DNA of 64,000 nucleotides from Eunapius fragilis (GCA_963681505.1 OY811986.1:2389554-2453553); one strand, 5' to 3'; numbered from the stretch's first letter, positions 43,088-54,780 are shown. The notes: generated by a model from the letters alone, not told the origin. Translations and numbers: made by a program.

Positions 43088-45055
43088 CTAGTGTTCAAAA
43101 ACAAGCCTTGACATTTCATTTTCTTCTCTTTCTTGTGTGAACTTGCACATTTCTTTCCACAAACTTACATGCTTCCTCACCTTCATGGACAATGGAAACT
43201 GCTGCAAGTATGTTGCTGCTATCCACTGAGAGGATGGGTCGTGCCAATGAGAACAATGGACAGTCAAACCCATTCAAAAGTGGTGTTCTATCAGCCAGAA
43301 CTATTGCTTTGAACCCTCGCATGAAGCACATAGTTGCACCACTAGATGTTAGCTGGCATGTTGTAAGGAGTTGACCATACATGAACTAGAGGTACATAAA
43401 ATGCATTGCGTATTTTGCAGACATGATCATTGTACTGCTGCACGGAGTTAACTTAACATAATCACTGCTCATTGTTGTGATAAACCATTGCTCTGCACTA
43501 CAAAACAGCCTGATGACGTACATCACTAAAGTCCAGGCCGAGTATTTGCAATGGAGGATCCTTTGTAAAAAGTTGGCTGAATGTTACTAATGAGAAATCT
43601 TGTATCAATTTTGACTAATCAACAGGTACAACCTTTTAGGAAACCTGTGAAGGGTATGGATGTGCCCCATGACTTAAAGTGCTATACAGTTCAAACCTTT
43701 CATCCTAGCCTGATTCATAGAGATTTGTTGTATTATTTAAAACTTTTATGGGGACAGAGTTGAAGAATTGTTGATCTGCATTTGTGTTGTAGAGCTCACG
43801 AAACTCACTGCCACATCTAAAAAACAGCATATTATTTTTAAACAAAACTATTACAATAATTACTGTTCATTCATGCTGAAGAGGCCACGTTCACAGATAT
43901 AATGAATGTGATCCACATGAGCCAAAGTGGTTAGCTATATCTCTGCTGGGAGCAAGTTATTCCCATAGATGTTCTGTAGCCAAACCATAGAACTGAATGA
44001 TTCACACGACATAATAAAATATATTAGACAGGTTATTAATATACATTCTTTACCATTCTGCACTAAATGCAGATAATGGCCCATAGTCAAGCATATAGAC
44101 AACCAGATGTAGAAGGTAGTGTGTTTTTTATTTATGGACCAACTTTAGCATGTGAGCCATGCAATAATTATCCATATACTCTTGGCAAATGTGCCACAGT
44201 GTTCGGCTTGTGATGGCTCAAAATGGCAACAGTATGGCACATGAAATACCTGCATGAACATAAACTTAAAACTGAGAACACTCATTTACCATGAAAGGCT
44301 CAGCTGCACTTATTTTGGCCAGAAGATAGATATGGATGGAGAACGAAATGGCCATTTGTGCCCATACCTTATAATCTCTATCAAAAAATGACTTGTAATA
44401 TCTGCACACATTGCCATGCACTTTCACACTAAATCCAGACATGTTAAAAGTAGATACTCGTGTGAGCTAGGGGAACTTGCAGTTTATGTGTTTTTGACAA
44501 CGTAGGCATCATGGCTCAAGAAATATTTGCATGCCCCCAGTAACTTCCACAGGAATGCATCTGTAAAAATAATTAATGTATGTGAATGTTTTGTTACAGT
44601 TATAATTTACAGCTAACTTAGGTCTGCTTGGATGTAAAGGAATGAATTTGGGACATCCCTCAATCCTACCTCAGTGCTCTACTCAGATTTGTCCTTATCT
44701 GTAGACTGGGATTATAATTCCTGTATTTGCTGCAAAGACTTTTCCCTAGTTCTTTCTTCACAGATTGAACATGGTGTAGCATCTGTCAACCTAAATAAAA
44801 TTTTCTTATTAACCCATACAAATAAATTTCAGCTGCACACACCATGCGAAAAACTGCAGTATTTATTTGCTGAGCTCCAAAGATGGTTAAGCAGTCGAGA
44901 TGCACGAGGGTTGTCACATGAGGTAAGGAAGAGAAGCAATCACAAAACTGTTTCCTTGTAATACAAGTCATAAACCATGAGGCAATCAAGTTCAAGCTGT
45001 TGCAGTTGTTGTGCAACACAATCTGTCATATCAAGCACATCCATAAGGTCCCAAA
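43088..45055 (-). pseudogene. second tnp2-like transposase, different lineage, on minus strand
   Basis: Read on the minus strand from 45055: WDLMDVLDMTDCVAQQLQQL, LFLTSCDNPRASRLLNHLWS, then SANKYCSF. TREKSLQQIQEL and LRDVPNSFL (44770-44640) come next. FLWKLLGACKYFL lies near 44550, and the stretch SGFSVKVHGNVCRYYKSFF with DRDYKVWAQMAI near 44440-44330. LLHLVVYMLDYGPLSAFSAE (44120-44060) and SRDIANHFGSCGSHS (43960-43910) follow, and a C-terminal exon (MRGFKAIVLADRTPLLNGF) ends at 43088. The DNPRA/NHLGSSAN/GRDFKxxAQ order is a second known lineage of tnp2-like proteins, distinct from the plus-strand one. Stops occur in most blocks. Confidence 0.6.
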
Positions 45056-45172
45056 ATGAATGTTAGTAATTTCATGCATTGGCAAACCAGCTAGCATAAT
45101 GTATCAGCATTCAAACTTATGCCACTTCTTACATTTATTACGATGCTCTTACAATCCTGGCAACCGTAAAGG

Positions 45173-45449
45173 CAAGGGCGGATCCAGGAATGTTGGATGG
45201 GGGGAGGGGGGGGGGGGGGGGGGGGGGGGGGCACCAATTATAAAAAGTCACAATGAAGTGGAAAATGGGCGTGTTCACCGAAAGGGGGTAGGTGTGGGAG
45301 GGGCCCTCCCGCGCGAAGTGCGGAGTCTTTTGGTAGCTATACGTTCATTATGCAATTTAAAATGCTATATTGCGCAGCTATGAATATATAATAAGACGAA
45401 CGAATGGAATGGGCTAGTGCCCCTTCCCTCCCCCCCGGATCCGCCACTG
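45173..45449. mobile_element. MITE with GGCGGATCC tips
   Basis: Left tip CAAGGGCGGATCCAGG; right tip read inward CAGTGGCGGATCCGGG. A 5-bp duplication AAAGG lies at 45168-45172 and 45450-45454. Contains a G run at 45200-45231. Confidence 0.6.
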
Positions 45450-45454
45450 AAAGG

Positions 45455-45998
45455 GTTGAATTTGCCATCATTACAGTGTGTATGGTTTACCTGTAACAAC
45501 CACAACTACTTACCGTAAGAGGAAAATTACGGGAACGTAATGGGTCAAATTTTTTGGTTGTATATGGCGCGAATCGTTTGCTCTGCTCTTCGCGTGATAC
45601 TTTTTGCTGAAATACACGGCAACACAATGTATCCCTTCACTAGAATACTCTTTTTTTTATTATATAGAAGCTGATCTCATTTCCAACTAGCCTACATTGT
45701 GTGCGAGTAGTCGTTATGATATCGGAAGTCTACGGTTAGTGAATCTTGATCGATCCTGTGTTTTTTGTTCATCCTCACAATGAGGCTATAACCGTTTGCA
45801 ACCGATTTCTGCCATTCACAGATGATGAGCTATATACAAACATGATCTGTTTTGCGTAGGCCTAGGGTATTAAACAGGATAAATAGGTTTCAATAGAGCG
45901 GTACTATCGTCTGGAATTCGAACCCGCCTGGTATAACTTTGTAAGTTCAGTATTTTTTTTAGGTATAAGGGTAAATGGCTGTGCTCAAATTACTAATT
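45455..45998. other. no gene recognised
   Basis: AT-rich. A GGTTCGAATTCC-like word on the minus strand near 45925 resembles a Pol III B box but no tRNA fold surrounds it. Confidence 0.35.
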
Positions 45999-46176
45999 AG
46001 GGACTCTCCATAAAGTACGTCACGCTTTTTTTGACCATTATGTACTCCCCCCTCCTCCCTCGTCACGCATTATCCCATACTGATGGTATACTTAATGTAT
46101 GCATCTTCACGCTGACTGAGACCCCCCCCCCCCCCCCCCTCCCCTTGCGCGTCACGTAATTTATGGACGGCCCCTT
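45999..46176. mobile_element. short MITE with TCCATAAAGTACGTCACGC-type tips
   Basis: Left end AGGGACTCTCCATAAAGTAC and right end read inward AAGGGGCCGTCCATAAATTA are inverted matches, with GTCACGC just inside each. A C run lies at 46123-46139. No clear target duplication. Confidence 0.6.
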
Positions 46177-46179
46177 ATA

Positions 46180-48535
46180 TAAGTTACGTTCACGCCATAT
46201 TTGACCGGTTGGCCGGTTAAATATCCTAAGTACTTTTACGCAAGTAAATATCAAACCATAATTATTCAAACTTGATGCCATGAGTTCGATTCCTATTATG
46301 TTTTTTTTTTCTCCTTCACACCGTGTTACACGTAGTAATAATGTACATGTAACTTCTGGCTTGAATTGGTGTAGAATTTTAAAATATAGCACTTCTACGT
46401 GACCTAGCAACTCGAACGTATATTCCGGCATTGCTATTATCCCGTTTAGTGGTTTAGAAACGGATGGTACACATGTGCATGTGGAACTATACTCTTCAGT
46501 GAAACTGCAGGAACTACAGCAGAATATAAATGCAACCTGAACTTATTGATGCCATATGCGAGGGACAATTTGAGTACCACCTAAACATTTTGGTTCAGCT
46601 ACAAAGCCAGCTGTAGCTCCCCTGTCATCTGTGGCTCCTCAATGTAGCTTCTGTAACACCGGTAAGACGGTGAACCTCTCAATTGTCAACCCTGTACTCT
46701 ACACCAAGGTTGCATGTCTTCCCAGTTGTTAACTCTAGCAATAAAGTCATACCAAGTTTTTGTACAATAATGGCATGCTTGCTGCGTTAGCATCCATTAA
46801 CGCATACCATATTTTTAGACTAACCTGCATGGTGTTCACCCATTGTCATTGTACAGTACTAGTAATTTTCCCACACATATCTAGTACTAGTGCATGTGCC
46901 ATATCTTGACAGTGTTGCTTTTAATATCTTTGAATTCCCTCTGACCAGTACTCATCATCCTTCATAGTGTAAGCTCTTCTTGCTTACTGTCTTATAGCTA
47001 TTCAGTCATTGCTTTGAGCAAAACAGAGGCACCATATCTTCAGCACAACACAATAACTGCTCGGCAAAGCTCATCGGTCGAGAGTGTGACCTACCAGATC
47101 ACTGTAACAATGCACCATCACATGTACACAGACCATCACCTACACACTATCGCATACCAGTACACCTCACACATGTAGATAGTGTCAAAATAAAGACCAA
47201 ATGGCTGGATGTTATTATATGCACAGGCATCAGCATTGCTACACAGAAACTTTACCAACAGGTCCTGTTTGTAAAGAGGGAGGGAAAGGTTTACGTAAAC
47301 ACCCACAATTAATCATGAATATGGTTCTTATCTAAAAGTCCAGGCCTCCTGTCTGCTTTCAACGAGTCCACCATTGTCCATAGTTCCAAACCAGCACCTT
47401 CTCTAACTATCCATATCTGTCACATGAACACATCATACATTACCACATACTAATAATTTAATGCCATGCACACCAACACATAAAGTCTGCAGAGCCTTGT
47501 AGCTACTCAATGATCACACAAAAGCCTGTGATGTCCCTTCTATTTCAGTTATTGTTGCTGAAGCTTTTTTTAATGCTGGCTGTATCATATTGACCATTCA
47601 GCCATCTAGGAGAGCATTTCATGTAGGGTAGGATAAATAAATAAATAGAAACTGTTAGCATCCTATTGATCACTACCCATTTATGTGGGGCAGATAACCT
47701 CTGATAAGGGTTATTAGCTAAAGAACACAGATACAGTGGTAGATTTCACTTGAAGAGCATAGTAAACGAATGGTATAATGGTATACATGTAAATAAAAAT
47801 TTATACACCACAAGAAGACGTGTCAAAGTGACAAGACAGAAGAAAAAAAGGACATTCAAGCATCAAGTTACAAATTTCAATGTTCGTGTATAAGCACGGA
47901 TCACCATATTAGGCCTACACGTCAAAATTTATGCGCTCCCAACTATATGGCTTATGTGCAGTACTAAATTCAGACAGTACGAACGAAGATTAACCCCAGA
48001 AACTACTAGTATTACGTAAGCATACATCCGCCACTACAGTAACTATATGCCATTATGCACTTAGATACTTGGCAATTATACATAACTCACTTTACAAAAA
48101 TGTGGTTGGTAGTCTATATGCTAATTGATGTGCATCCACCCCTCATCGGATGGCATGGGGTGGGGCTGAGGTGCCGTGCATGGTAACACGTGATCAAATG
48201 GAAAGGATTTATTAATGAGTTGCTGCTTATTGTTGTTATTGAAGCTAACGGCAGTGTTGAAATTATAATTACCTAAGTTAGTAATTAAATTTTTATCTTG
48301 ATTTTTGCATAACGTTGCTTAATTATAACACAGTGAAAAATACAATTCAAATTCAGACCAATTTTTAGTATTTTTTGAGTTCATTTAGACTTCAATTTGA
48401 AATAAAATGCAAAATGACCGCCGATGTATGGGCCATGTCTCCTTATGATGAGCAGTGTTTTCCACGTTATCGACACGGAACTCCGTTGGCGTGTATTGTT
48501 GCGTATTATGAAAACACGGAATATTGAATTTCGTA
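46180..48535. other. no gene recognised
   Basis: 2.3 kb with no convincing frames or splice-flanked exons. A GTTCGATTCC word at 46287 followed by a T run at 46302 might be a worn SINE end, but nothing else supports it. Confidence 0.4.
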
Positions 48536-48537
48536 CC

Positions 48538-48568
<31 letters not shown>

Positions 48569-49354
48569 CATACATATAAACAGACATACATATGCAAAAA
48601 AGCAAGTAGTGGCACGATATGTACGTGCACTTACAAACTGCCTAAACATGGGAGGGATATAACATACAAAAGGGTGAAAGGTCCACAGATCTAAGTCGGG
48701 TACGAAAAACTGTAATGTTCAATGAAGTGACAACATTTTGGGGTAAGTGGTTCCATATAGGTATCACACGTTCAGTGAAAAAATGCGCTCGGAATGCATG
48801 ATGGGGTAAATGTTGGATCGCAGGATACAAGGATGACCTCGGATGGAATACGGCCTAGCCGGTTTGGCGAAAAAACTCTCAAAAGGTAAATCAACCAGGT
48901 TATTGTAGATCTTGTAGCACATGACAAGGTCGTAGAAGACTCTCCTGTACTCTAAGGACTGTAAACCCAGGTTCGCAAGGCGATCATCATAATCCATATA
49001 TGGTATACCAGCACGTTTGATAATGGCACGAGTGAAAAATCTCTGAACACGTTCAATACATTGAATATCTTTATGGAACCTTCTGAACTTCAACACGCAA
49101 TGCAGGTTTCGCTGAAACCTACCCCGAAACCCATGCACCACGCAGCCGAAGATAAAGTTGTGACTGGTTAAATACATAGAAACACTCCCTGGTTCATAAG
49201 ACAAAGCAGCAATACTCTCCCTTATATGAGTACGCGTGAGTACAAAGCTATTTGTATCCACATTGTTTGCATACATGTCCGGATACTTAATATGGTTGTT
49301 TTTGTATTTTGCAAGGTTGCGCATAAAATGGCTCGAAACTAAAACCTCAAACAA
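48538..49354 (-). mobile_element. 3' end of a LINE with (CAAT)n tail
   Basis: On the minus strand a frame from 49354 reads YLTSHNFIFGCVVHG, then IQCIERVQRFFTRAIIKR, DDRLANLGLQSLEYRRVFYD and LVMCYKIYNN. After a frameshift near 48800 come HAFRAHFFTERVIPIWNHLP and a stop at 48642. This is the conserved C-terminal end of RT proteins of the Jockey/CR1/L2-type LINEs. It is followed about 75 bp later by a TTGA-type microsatellite (48538-48568 on plus), a typical 3' tail. 5'-truncated. Confidence 0.75.
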
Positions 49355-49639
49355 TAGGTTGAGGTAATGAGTTTAAAGACGCCGTTTTAATTTTGGGCTG
49401 TAATCCACTATTGTCTGACTCCATTGAAGCGTGTGTCAAAAAGACCAAGGCCCAGAAATTTTGAAATGGAAAATCTATTCCTAGCAACAAAATAGTCACA
49501 TCCAAGCAACGTTAGAATGTGAGTTAGTCCACTTTACTTGAACGCACTGATGGCAACAGCAGTGCAATTTTGTAAGTTCCAAACTGTCCTCTACCTGTTT
49601 CAGTAGTGTTATGATGCCGCTCATACTGTGTAAAATAGG

Positions 49640-49745
49640 TTATCATATACTGTTAGCAGCGTATAACGTATGTGTAACGGTGCGTATGGAGACGTCATAC
49701 GCAATAGTCTCCATACACACTGTGCATACAGTAACGTACAGCAAT
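49640..49745. repeat. GTATAAC-type repeat, related to 758-917
   Basis: ATACTG, GCGTATAACGTATG and an inverted pair around TATGGAGACGTCATACG / AGTCTCCATACAC. Similar words and order to 838-917. Confidence 0.4.
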
Positions 49746-50504
49746 TCTTTTTAAAAGTGTCAAATGCCACACGAGAAAGGACAGACGCATGTCTCGCGGT
49801 AGTCATGCATTTTACTTGTTCGCTTGGGCACTAACTCCAGAAGTTTTGTAGCCTTAACGAATATCTGTCTAGTACTGTGGATGAACTTAATATTTTAAGG
49901 TTTCATGAGCTGGCTCTAATATGTTTCAATCAGTGCTAACAGTATGTGCGTGCACCTAGCAACTCGGTCGAACTTTGTAAATTTGGTCAATGACCAACCT
50001 GGGTTTGAAGCAGATCATTGGTTGGGCGTTGAAAACATGTTAGTTAAGTGCTTTCTGTTTAAAATTCCTTATTATCTCGGCATGCTTTAGTACATAATAC
50101 ATATACGTTGGTAAGAGCAGCTAGCTTTTCTTTTTCTCAAGTAACCCTGTTCATTCATTCATTTTATTCCAATGTGTATGATAATCTTCTTTTTTTTTTT
50201 TAAGGCAAGGTCCTGCTTCCATTAGGAGATCAGATACTTACTAAGGCTTCTGATCTCTTTGCACAAATATGTGCAGGTATGTCATTGCAGGTAGACATGG
50301 CACGGCTGTAGACAAGGTTCATGTGAAACCATGGTACAGTGTACATGAATTGACTGATGTAATAATATTGTATATGCACCTATTCTTCCCCAGTTGACGT
50401 CAGTCTCTAGAATCAAAGAAAGCTGCATCTATTCAGTGGACAGCTGGCAAGCATGCACTGAATTCGGCACAGCTGCCCTGGATGCAACCATGTAGTTTGA
50501 AGGC

Positions 50505-51407
50505 TAGCAACGTCCCCAGGCCCTTTTTTATATTAGTTACAGGAGCGAAAAATAGAGCCTGGTGTACACTGCCAGGGTCCTAGCGCGCATGCGCTAGCCA
50601 TTACCAAGAAACTTGGTAATCGTATACTTTCAAAAAAGCTACAAGGAAAGTATTTCTACAGTTGTAGTCAACTATGGCTGCCACATAGTCAAGGTCTTGT
50701 AGGATATGTAGCAACGTTGTTACTCCTACACATTCAGGGTTTCTTTGGCATCATGCTTACAGATAGGCTCAGCAGGGTTGTTGATGTCCCAGTAGCTGCA
50801 GATGATGGTCAGTCAAAGTTCATCTGCAGGAGTTGCAAACATAAGTTTTTGTCAGCTGAGTCATTTAGAACCACAGCCAAGGAAAATTATCAGAAGAATA
50901 ATGGCTCTCTCGAGCTCTTTCTCTCTGGCACCGGTAGAAAGAGAACAAGGGATACCAGTGGCCTGGGGCATCTCCTCACACTAGCCAGTGTAGACCTATG
51001 GCCAAGTGCCTGAACTCTTGTTTGCTTGTGGAGCAGTGGTGCGCTTCAGTTTGAAGTCAATCATGAACGGTAGGAGTTGGAAGCAAATTGACTCAGTCCC
51101 GTACCCAGTTGGAAACCAGGCGAACACATCTTGGTCAATGTACAGATGGAAAAGAGCTTCCGCCTGATTATCCTTCAGTGTAAAGCTTTGAAGGTGAACA
51201 CACGACAGAAATTAAGCCACCACTTCTCGGAACTCAACAGAATACACCATCGCGAAATAGAAGTTAGTGTATGAAATGGTGTCCAAAATAATATACAAAT
51301 AAAGTAAAAATATAAAGTTTCTTGGTAATGGCTAGCTAGGACCCAGGCAGTGTACACCAGACCCTCCCCTAACTTTAATATAAAAATAGGGCCTGGCGAC
51401 GAGGCTA
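50505..51407 (+). mobile_element. TIR element with 9-bp duplication carrying a zinc-finger fragment
   Basis: 903 bp. A perfect 9-bp duplication TTTGAAGGC lies at 50496-50504 and 51408-51416. Tips are TAGCAACGTCCCCAGGCCC on the left and, read inward, TAGCCTCGTCGCCAGGCCC on the right. The inverted repeats extend about 110 bp (to CCAAGAAACTTGG near 50629). The tips share TAGNCTCG-x-C-CCAG-x-CCC with the element at 36931, which also has a 9-bp duplication. A reading frame starts 169 bp from the tip. Confidence 0.8.
50674..51013 (+). pseudogene. C2C2 zinc-finger protein fragment inside a TIR element
   Basis: ATG 50674 opens a frame with a TAG at codon 5. The first pair of cysteines is readable as SCRICSNVV. 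A frameshift near 50750 leads to LTDRLSRVVDVPVAADDGQ, then FICRSCKHKFLSAESF with the second cysteine pair. KENYQKNNGSLELFLSG and GRKRTRDTSG close it. Two C-x-x-C pairs about 50 residues apart resemble a ZAD-like N-terminal zinc domain. The rest of any protein is missing. Confidence 0.5.
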
Positions 51408-51560
51408 TTTGAAGGCATAATACCGTGCAGATGCAATATGGCTGTTTTACTGTTTGGCCAACTTTTTGGGGGGGGGGGGAGGGGGGGGTTGCTGCAGTTG
51501 GTGACAGGTGCATAACCCTAGGCCTGCTCGGCATACATGATATCATTGTGACAGGAATCA

Positions 51561-51925
51561 CAATAGACCCCTTTATGTGACGTCAAAGATCACATGAAAA
51601 TTAATTTAATGAAATTCATTTAAGGTTAATTCAATTCATTTCAATGTCTGCCATCTTGGTGCTCAAGTTTCTGTAGAACGGTATGGGCAATGTACAGTTT
51701 TTTATGCGCGTTTTGGGACTTTTATATTCTTACCATGGAATGAGTACCCACTGTAAAAAAAAAAACAGACTCATAATCGCTAACTGTGAACGTACAGTAA
51801 TAACCAAAAGCGTTGCGTTGCCCATACCGTCCTATAGTAACTTGAGCACCAAGATGGCGGACAACATTGGATTTTAATTTCAATGAAGTCATTAAATCAC
51901 GCGATGAAAAAGGTCCATTAATGTA
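51561..51925. mobile_element. MITE with ~100-bp inverted arms
   Basis: TGCCATCTTGGTGCTCAAG with ACGGTATGGGCAA (51641-51692) is inverted at TTGCCCATACCGT (51818) and CTTGAGCACCAAGATGGCG (51841). The outer arms are more diverged (TAGACCCCTTTATGTGA vs the right end read inward AATGGACCTTTTTCATCG). Confidence 0.55.
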
Positions 51926-52756
51926 AGATGCATGGCGTGATGAGCTCAGTACACAGGCATTCCAAGTTTTAATTCTGAACCACGCATGCATGCACAGTGG
52001 TTTAAGAGCAGGACATTGGGTATGGGTATGATGCATTTTTTTGTGCATAAACATTGTTGTAACTGATTGAAGTGTTACATTTTTATTAGTAAAATAAAAA
52101 ATAGAATTTTTTTTTAAAGCTGTGCACATCGAAAGTGAATTTGATGAGCGTTTTTCATTTCTGCTTACTTGAATTTTATCTGCTTTCCAAAATATATAAA
52201 TTTGCAGTTTAGTATGTGAGTAAATAGCTTTTGTTGTGCTATTTCCAATAATACTAAACTCATAGGTATTTGCTTCAAATGCGCGGTAATATGTTCCCTT
52301 TTGTACGTAAAAAAACAAAAAAAAAATCGATGTACCAACTTCAAGCATTTTTCTACACGATTCTAGGACCGAGCAAGCAATGAGTAACGACCAATCGAAT
52401 CTCCCGTGCATTTCCAATCCTCCAACGTAGCCGACTCCAACCGACTTTCCGTTTAGTGCTGCAACTAAGGTTCAAACGCGCGACATAGCGATGACTGATT
52501 AATTAATAATTATTTTAATAACTGTTTAGATGAGCCGTATCCTATGTGACGATTGGGTTCTTTTGTGTGCTGCTAGCTCCAGACAACAATAGCAGGCTAC
52601 GGCAGTACCGCCTTTGTTCTTTTATGGAGGATTTGCGCTGTCTTTGTGCTCTTTGTGTCGTGCACGCATGCGTATATCGTATGCATACCTGTATATAATG
52701 ACTTATGTGTGCGATTATATATACCGTCTCTTTTTCTATATGCGAAGTGTGTTTGA
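51926..52756. other. no gene recognised
   Basis: AT-rich. Long frames on both strands lack splice signals or domains. Confidence 0.4.
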
Positions 52757-52825
52757 TTGCTATTTGGTTGTTCGAAGCTGGTCGGTGACATTAGCGTGCT
52801 ATTGCAGTTTGATTTCAAAGGTTTT

Positions 52826-53430
52826 ATGGCTGAAAAGGGAAAGTCGATTTCCAACGCGGATGCTTACGACAAATACATAAAGAGGTTTAAAAGCGATTGG
52901 GAGGTTTCAGGGCACTTTATTAGCGATGAAAGCTTACTTTCTGAGAAAGATCAAAGTAGCAAGTTAAAGAAACATTGGTCTAATCGAATGGCCCTGAATC
53001 AACCATGCATGAAATTCTTGCACATTCAGCAGCATTGATTCATGCTAATGAGTCAAAAGGCTTAGGTACACTTTCTGAAGAGCCATTGGAGCATAATAAT
53101 AAAAATCTTCGTGCATATCGTGAAAGATTGGCTCGAAAAACAACGCAACAGGCGAACCTAACAGATGTGCTAACTAGACTGTGGATCAAGTCAGATCCAA
53201 TAGTGAGGAGTTATCGACGTGTGGTTAAATGTTCATTTTGCAATGGACCACACAATGTTCGCTCCTGCCCCCAAAGATTGGAGGTCACTAGTGGGTGTGT
53301 ATCATTTGAAGATCACTTGGTCTTTACTACTGGGGAGGGAACGGATCAAGGTGTACACATGGAATATGATGAAAATACTGCTATAGCCCAACAACCTTCA
53401 ACTCACATGGCATCTGGTGGTAGTATTTAA
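52826..53430 (+). pseudogene. transposon-associated protein remnant with a zinc knuckle
   Basis: ATG 52826 (MAEKGKSISNADAYDKY) runs in frame to a frameshift near 52995. The continuation, 53005-53430, reads MHEILAHSAALIHAN, LGTLSEEPLEHNNKNLRAYR, ARKTTQQANLTDVLTRLW, then the knuckle CSFCNGPHNVRSC (C-x2-C-x3-H-x4-C). The L-S-E-E-x-x-E-x-x-N-K-x-x-R block recurs, from my general knowledge, at the C-terminus of uncharacterised transposon proteins in many invertebrates. I cannot name the superfamily. The stop at 53428-53430 is probably natural. Confidence 0.5.
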
Positions 53431-53693
53431 ACAGTGGCGTTTAAATTGAGTTCTCATTAGATTTGTAGTAATAACTAAACTTTCTATTGCATTGAACTGC
53501 AGTAATCTTAAACTTGATTACATTGGTTTGATTCTAGTTAATTAATTTGTATTAATAAAAATTATGTTATTCCACCACTTGTTAACGGTGAATAAAGAAA
53601 TAGTTATGTATAGTTAACTACTGCAGGGTATCTTGTTATTCAGTTTTAAAAGCAGTACTTTTAATCTTGATTATGTTGGTTTGATGTTATGTA

Positions 53694-53814
53694 ACATAAA
53701 ATACAAAACAGATATTAATCAATGTACACTAATTCATAACAGCTGTGGTAGTATTACTACCACAGCTGTTATGAATTAGTGTACATTGATTAATATCTGT
53801 TTTGTATTTTATGT
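53694..53814. repeat. perfect 121-bp palindrome (60-bp arms, 1-base centre)
   Basis: Arms 53694-53753 and 53755-53814 are exact reverse complements around T53754. No mismatch found in 60 pairs. TSD not evident. Confidence 0.9.
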
Positions 53815-54389
53815 AATATAATATTAGAATCCAATGGCCCTGAAACATTGGTCTAACCTAACCCTAACTCTATTAGACGTAACCCCATTTATTCTGTTCT
53901 CACTGTATTGGGAAGTAAGTCTCTCAATCTCAGGTGAGCACTTAAATTCCTTACCAATACCATAAACAAGGGTATCTGTATTTGCACGAATTACAGTTGT
54001 GTAAGGAAGTCATCTATGCACAAGGTGAAGCCCTGTGTGTAGCTACTGTGCGTCCCGATTGTTCGAAAAAATTCTCAGAACAGTACCTGGAGATAATGAG
54101 CTTGATTGAAGGTTGATGAATGTAATTAATAAAACTTCACTAGCGTCTGGAGGGACAACGGAGAAACGGATCGCTTATCTCTTTATCGCGATGGAATGAG
54201 AGCACAACGACCTACAGTTCTACGTTGGTTCCGTGTCATAAAACGGTGTGGTTATAGAGAAACAAACAATTTCCTGTTTCTCGTGCCCAGTCCTAAAATA
54301 ATTCTTGGTCGTCGTCTTCTTAAGGCGTTTCTTCACTAGCAACCGCAAACCGGATCGATCCGGATCGGGGGTGCGTCTTCACTAGCTAA

Positions 54390-54541
54390 AGGCGTTTCTT
54401 CACTAGCAAAGGCAAACCGGATCGATCCGCATTGTGGTCAATGAATTTAATCAGTGTATATGGATCAATGTACTCACTGATTAAATTCATTGGCCACAAT
54501 GCGGATCGATCCGGTTTGCCTTTGCTAGTGAAGAAACGCCT
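54390..54541. mobile_element. nested Harbinger-like hairpin MITE (inner element)
   Basis: 152 bp, TAA at 54387-54389 and 54542-54544. The same AGGCGTTTCTTCACTAGCAA tip as the outer element but different inner arms (GCAAAGGCAAACCGG, CGCATTGTGG). The outer element's matching right arm lacks this insert. Confidence 0.8.
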
Positions 54542-54625
54542 TAATAATTAGCATTCATCGACCAAACCGGATCGATCCAGTTGGGGCGTAACCCATGACA
54601 AAATGGCCGCTGTGCAACTACGGAG

Positions 54626-54763
54626 TAACGAGGAAACTAGAACGTTGGTGGGAATTAATCTGGGGGGCAGCTGACGTTCAGCGACAGCTGAACGGCGTTG
54701 TACGAAATAAGTTGATTTATCAGCGGATATGTACTGCTCACAACGAATATATACTTGAATACT
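54626..54763 (+). pseudogene. Myb/SANT-like remnant of a Harbinger element
   Basis: One frame reads LERWWELIWGAADVQRQLNG, then VVRNKLIYQRICTAHNEYI before a TAG. Spaced tryptophans and the L-N-G-x-x-R-N-K-x-x-Y-x-x-I pattern fit the Myb-like DNA-binding protein that accompanies Harbinger transposases. Only the first two helices are present. Confidence 0.5.
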
Positions 54764-54780
54764 AGGAGATGTATTCAATA

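Noticed and set aside
45200-45231. Long G run considered as a functional quadruplex
   Set aside because: Homopolymers of this kind occur in several MITEs here (21870, 25255, 46125, 51470) and their length may be unreliable in the assembly.
45915-45940. GGTTCGAATTCC on the minus strand considered as a tRNA
   Set aside because: Neighbouring bases do not form an acceptor or anticodon stem.
46262-46312. GTTCGATTCC followed by a T run considered as a tRNA or SINE
   Set aside because: No A box at the right distance and no cloverleaf could be drawn.
51722-52417. 231-codon minus frame
   Set aside because: It crosses a MITE and low-complexity A/T runs, with erratic composition and no recognisable domain.
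53005-53430. Reading frame considered a nucleocapsid because of its zinc knuckle
   Set aside because: The knuckle spacing is C-x2-C-x3-H-x4-C rather than C-x2-C-x4-H-x4-C, and no pol lies nearby.
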